DNA of 15,540 nt from a candidate division WWE3 bacterium RIFOXYD1_FULL_39_9. GTDB lineage: Bacteria; Patescibacteriota; WWE3; UBA101185; UBA10185. Under the pieces are notes generated by a model. It made no database searches, was not told where the DNA came from, and saw only the letters and a list, made by a program, of their open reading frames with translations. The translations under genes and the position numbers were made by a program. Shown one piece after another: positions 13,419-15,540 of this stretch. Where the stretch lies: the NCBI GenBank assembly GCA_001773295.1, contig MEWG01000005.1, positions 7,081 through 22,620 of the forward strand, written 5' to 3'. How positions within the stretch are numbered: position 1 is the first letter of the stretch; each line of letters starts with the position of its first letter.

Positions 13419-13424
13419 AATATA
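13419..13424 (-). promoter_or_regulatory. -10 hexamer of the 13412-11833 gene cluster, leaderless
   Basis: TATATT on the minus strand ends 6 bases before the ATG at 13412. A T-rich stretch precedes it, which also forms the tail of the terminator of the M23 gene. Confidence 0.55.
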
Positions 13425-13454
13425 GAAAAAAGTTGAAAAAATAAAAGACGACAG

Positions 13455-13473
13455 TCTCTAGCGAGAGTAGAGA
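13455..13473 (-). terminator. Terminator of the ftsX-M23 operon
   Basis: On the minus strand TCTCTA (13468-13473) pairs with TAGAGA (13455-13460), starting right after the stop codon. A T-rich run (CTTTTATTTTTTC) follows about 10 bases later. The stem is short, so confidence is moderate. Confidence 0.5.
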
Positions 13474-14736
13474 TTACCGCAAGTGCCAATATACCGTCAT
13501 ATAGTCATCGTCGTGGAAAATGAAAACTCCGTTTGCCCCGTCACCTAAACAATTTTTACAAAAGAAGGCATCTCCGTCAGCAACAGCATAAACCGGCGAC
13601 CCGTATGAACCATACATATCGTATGCTGGGTGAACCTTACCTCCGTAATAAATATTTGACCAACAAGTGTGGCCAAAACCCTGTGAAACTGTTGGGTTAG
13701 AAATGGGCCATGTCCAGTTGCCGCTTCCTACTTTTTTATTGCCGGCTGATTCACATCCGGTGTCCCAGTAAACTGTTTTGGAGCTGAGTTTCTTCGATGG
13801 ATCGACATAGTTTGAATAGTACCAGTTCCACCCATCAATATCTTCGAATGATGAGTATTTGTAAACACCAAAATGCAAATGATCTCCTGATGAATAACCG
13901 GTGTTTCCCTGAATTCCAATAATTTCACCTTTTTTTACTTTCCTCGCTTCCTGATTCTTTAGCACACCTACGGCGCCAAGTATTTGATTGAGCTCACGTC
14001 GGGCCTCTTCTAAAAGTTTCTGATATTTTTCTTCATCGTTTTGTGTAACTTCTAATAATCTGTTCTTCTCTGACTTTTGATTTACCAATGCAGCTCTGTT
14101 GTTATCCAAATTAGCTTTTTCAACCTCAAGCTGCTTCTTTAAAGCCACCTCTTCATCTTTTTTCTCCTCAAACAAGTCTTTCTGGTTACTGTAGGCCGTT
14201 TTGGTCTTGTCCATCTCATCAATGATTTTGTTATCTTGAATTTCCATGTGCTTTAGATATTCAGCCTTTAGAATTAACTCATTTACAGTATCTGATCCAA
14301 ATAAAACAACTACGGCAGAAGTTTCTCTGGATTTATATCTTTCCCTCAAACGTGAAGCCAAAACCTTTCGCTGATATTCCATAGCATCCTGGAGTTTTGA
14401 GATTCTATTTTGTAAATCGTTGATGTCGCCAGTCAGTTTTTCGATATCTTCGTTAGTTTGGGCTATCTTGGAAATGGAGTTTCGAATTCTCAATTCAGTT
14501 AAAGATATCTGGCTATTCATGTACTCGATCTCGTTTGCCAACGTACTGGCTTTTCCCTTAAGCTCCTCGAGCTTCTCCTCGTATTTATCTATTTTGTCTT
14601 CCAGATCTTCGATCTCTTCTTTATTTACAGTGTCCTGGGTATCTTGTGCCCACACAGTCTTTACATCAACAGTGTTAATTACGGAAAACATCGCAATCAT
14701 TATTAAAATTAAAGGTATATATAAGACTTTTTTCAT
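13474..14736 (-). CDS. Coiled-coil M23 metallopeptidase with permuted catalytic domain
   Basis: Probably a peptidoglycan hydrolase (EnvC/PcsB/CwlO-like layout) controlled by the FtsX encoded just upstream (4-base gap). The 420-residue product has a signal segment (4-22), a long two-arm coiled coil (about 36-262, with the PcsB/EnvC-like joint 'LASRLRERYKS' at 126-136), and an M23 domain. The M23 motifs are out of order. VKKGEIIG (267-274) and GDHLHFGV (284-291) come first, then 'WTWPISNPTVSQGFG' (341-355), HPAYD (369-373) and YWHLR (416-420), after which the protein ends. Together they supply all expected zinc and catalytic residues (H369, D373, H418, H286, H288). Four Cys (328, 358, 393, 396) may form disulfides. 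Confidence 0.92.
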   Translation of the reverse strand: MKKVLYIPLILIMIAMFSVINTVDVKTVWAQDTQDTVNKEEIEDLEDKIDKYEEKLEELKGKASTLANEIEYMNSQISLTELRIRNSISKIAQTNEDIEKLTGDINDLQNRISKLQDAMEYQRKVLASRLRERYKSRETSAVVVLFGSDTVNELILKAEYLKHMEIQDNKIIDEMDKTKTAYSNQKDLFEEKKDEEVALKKQLEVEKANLDNNRAALVNQKSEKNRLLEVTQNDEEKYQKLLEEARRELNQILGAVGVLKNQEARKVKKGEIIGIQGNTGYSSGDHLHFGVYKYSSFEDIDGWNWYYSNYVDPSKKLSSKTVYWDTGCESAGNKKVGSGNWTWPISNPTVSQGFGHTCWSNIYYGGKVHPAYDMYGSYGSPVYAVADGDAFFCKNCLGDGANGVFIFHDDDYMTVYWHLR

Positions 14737-14740
14737 TGGC

Positions 14741-15540
14741 TTAATATTTAAGGTATCTTTTTACAGCAGTATAGCTGCCCAACAAACCGAGCAGGCATCC
14801 GGAGAATATTAGGAATACAAAGAGCAGTAGGGAAAACACTAAGGGCTGAATATACAATCTTGGCAAAAATCCAAAGGTCAGTCCGTAATCAAACATATTA
14901 TATAGCTTCATTATTACCCCGATCATCACCATTGCCACGCCTGCTATAAACGATGAAACAAAGCCTAAAAACACGCCTTGATATACTAACGGATTCTTAA
15001 CGTATGCGTTTGAGGCTCCTACTAGTTTCATTATTTCTAATTCAATGCCTTTTGAATGAATGGTCGTTCTCAATGTTGCGATGATTACCGAATACGAAAT
15101 TAAGGAAAATACTGCCACTAGTACAAATCCGATAATATAAATAACATTGCTCCAGAATTTAAATCTATCGATTATATCTTCAAAAAATCTGACTTCCTCC
15201 ACTCCATCAACTTGAGAAAATTCCTCAGCAAGAACTCTCAAATCACCAATATTTAATGCTTTTACCTCTAAACTTGCTGGAAGGATGCTAGGTGAGATGT
15301 TTTCAAGCAATACAGGCTCATCTTTGTTTATCTGAGAGAAAATCTCAAATGCCTCGTTTTTAGAAACATACTTAACACTCGCTATTCTACCGTCCTCTTC
15401 AAGACGTGACTTAAATCCTAAAATATTTTCTTCGGAAAAATCATCTTTAAAGAAAATAGAAATCTGAGCTTGCTGCTCCAGATATCTCAAAGCGGTCTGG
15501 GAACCGGAAATTACAAAAATAAGTGTGCCCAACAACAGAA
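14741..15540 (-). CDS. ftsX: Cell-division protein FtsX, N-terminus cut by window edge
   Basis: The membrane subunit of the FtsEX complex, which in other bacteria passes ATP-driven signals from FtsE to a periplasmic peptidoglycan hydrolase. The frame stays open to the right edge; the upstream codons read CTG then TTG, so the real start lies beyond 15540. What is seen: the end of the first membrane helix, an extracytoplasmic domain with 'AQISIFFKDDFSEENI' and 'SILPASLEVK' (hallmark of FtsX), then three membrane helices, with 'ELEIMKLVGAS' in the cytoplasmic part, the conserved segment that contacts FtsE. ftsE is expected further upstream. It lies four bases before the M23 hydrolase gene, which is likely the partner. 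Confidence 0.95.
   Translation of the reverse strand, partial: LLLGTLIFVISGSQTALRYLEQQAQISIFFKDDFSEENILGFKSRLEEDGRIASVKYVSKNEAFEIFSQINKDEPVLLENISPSILPASLEVKALNIGDLRVLAEEFSQVDGVEEVRFFEDIIDRFKFWSNVIYIIGFVLVAVFSLISYSVIIATLRTTIHSKGIELEIMKLVGASNAYVKNPLVYQGVFLGFVSSFIAGVAMVMIGVIMKLYNMFDYGLTFGFLPRLYIQPLVFSLLLFVFLIFSGCLLGLLGSYTAVKRYLKY

Noticed and set aside
13728..13928. Alternative minus-strand frame inside the M23 gene, considered as a sign of frameshift
   Set aside because: The main frame keeps all M23 motifs on both sides without a break, so no frameshift is needed to explain the motif order.
14420..14812. Serine-rich plus-strand frame of 130 codons
   Set aside because: It is the antisense of the Glu/Lys-rich coiled coil, a common artefact.
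1..15540. Toxin-antitoxin, CRISPR, phage defence or mobile-element system
   Set aside because: I found no repeat-spacer pattern, transposase, integrase, or paired small toxin/antitoxin genes; the orphans have strong expression signals but no features tying them to defence.

Overview
This window most likely comes from a small-genome bacterium of the Candidate Phyla Radiation (Patescibacteria, possibly Microgenomates or WWE3-like). The evidence is an AT-rich, tightly packed chromosome of short genes, many membrane-anchored orphan proteins, a very short TsaB, and an ftsX gene followed by a coiled-coil M23 hydrolase. TGA is used as a stop codon (for example at 2169-2171, 7079-7081 and 12897-12899), which argues against the recoded SR1/Gracilibacteria lineages. 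The assignment rests on gene content and style, not on a marker gene. There is no rRNA, tRNA, CRISPR array, insertion sequence or phage gene that I can support, and no gene-free stretch longer than about 150 bases.

Layout. 1-980 (-): APH-type kinase, running off the left edge, with a GTG start. 1118-1702 (+): membrane-anchored orphan. 1756-2624 (-): two overlapping SRPBCC (AHSA1-like) genes. 2735-3037 and 3126-3611 (-): two soluble orphans with strong Shine-Dalgarno sequences. 3738-5777 (+): a membrane-anchored orphan, a SurA-N-type membrane protein and a low-molecular-weight phosphatase-like protein. 5779-6372 (-): membrane-anchored nuclease. 6524-7081 (+): soluble orphan with a near-consensus promoter and strong terminator. 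7153-8157 (-): CBS-MgtE-type transporter. 8245-9024 (-): DsbA-like oxidoreductase. 9139-9868 (+): yggT and a RidA-like gene. 9893-11793 (-): nucleotide-sugar epimerase plus polyprenyl-type glycosyltransferase. 11833-13412 (-): secreted orphan, VanZ-like protein, TsaE and a short TsaB. 13474-15540 (-): M23 hydrolase preceded by ftsX, which runs off the right edge.

How the genes fit together. Much of the content is envelope biology: a division-type FtsX with its probable partner hydrolase, sugar epimerase plus glycosyltransferase, a thiol oxidoreductase that could form disulfides in the cysteine-containing secreted proteins, a chaperone-like membrane protein and a surface nuclease. TsaE and TsaB belong to tRNA t6A synthesis.

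Two observations stand out. First, the M23 domain looks circularly permuted: the VKKG...HLHF half comes before the WP...HxxxD...YxHL half in one uninterrupted reading frame, and the protein stops just after the YWHL motif. Second, gene starts fall into two classes. At about nine transcription-unit starts a TATAAT-like hexamer lies 6-7 bases before the start codon, which implies leaderless mRNA. Four others (three orphans and the DsbA-like gene) have a leader with a strong Shine-Dalgarno, and two of those have a near-consensus promoter with 17-bp spacing.
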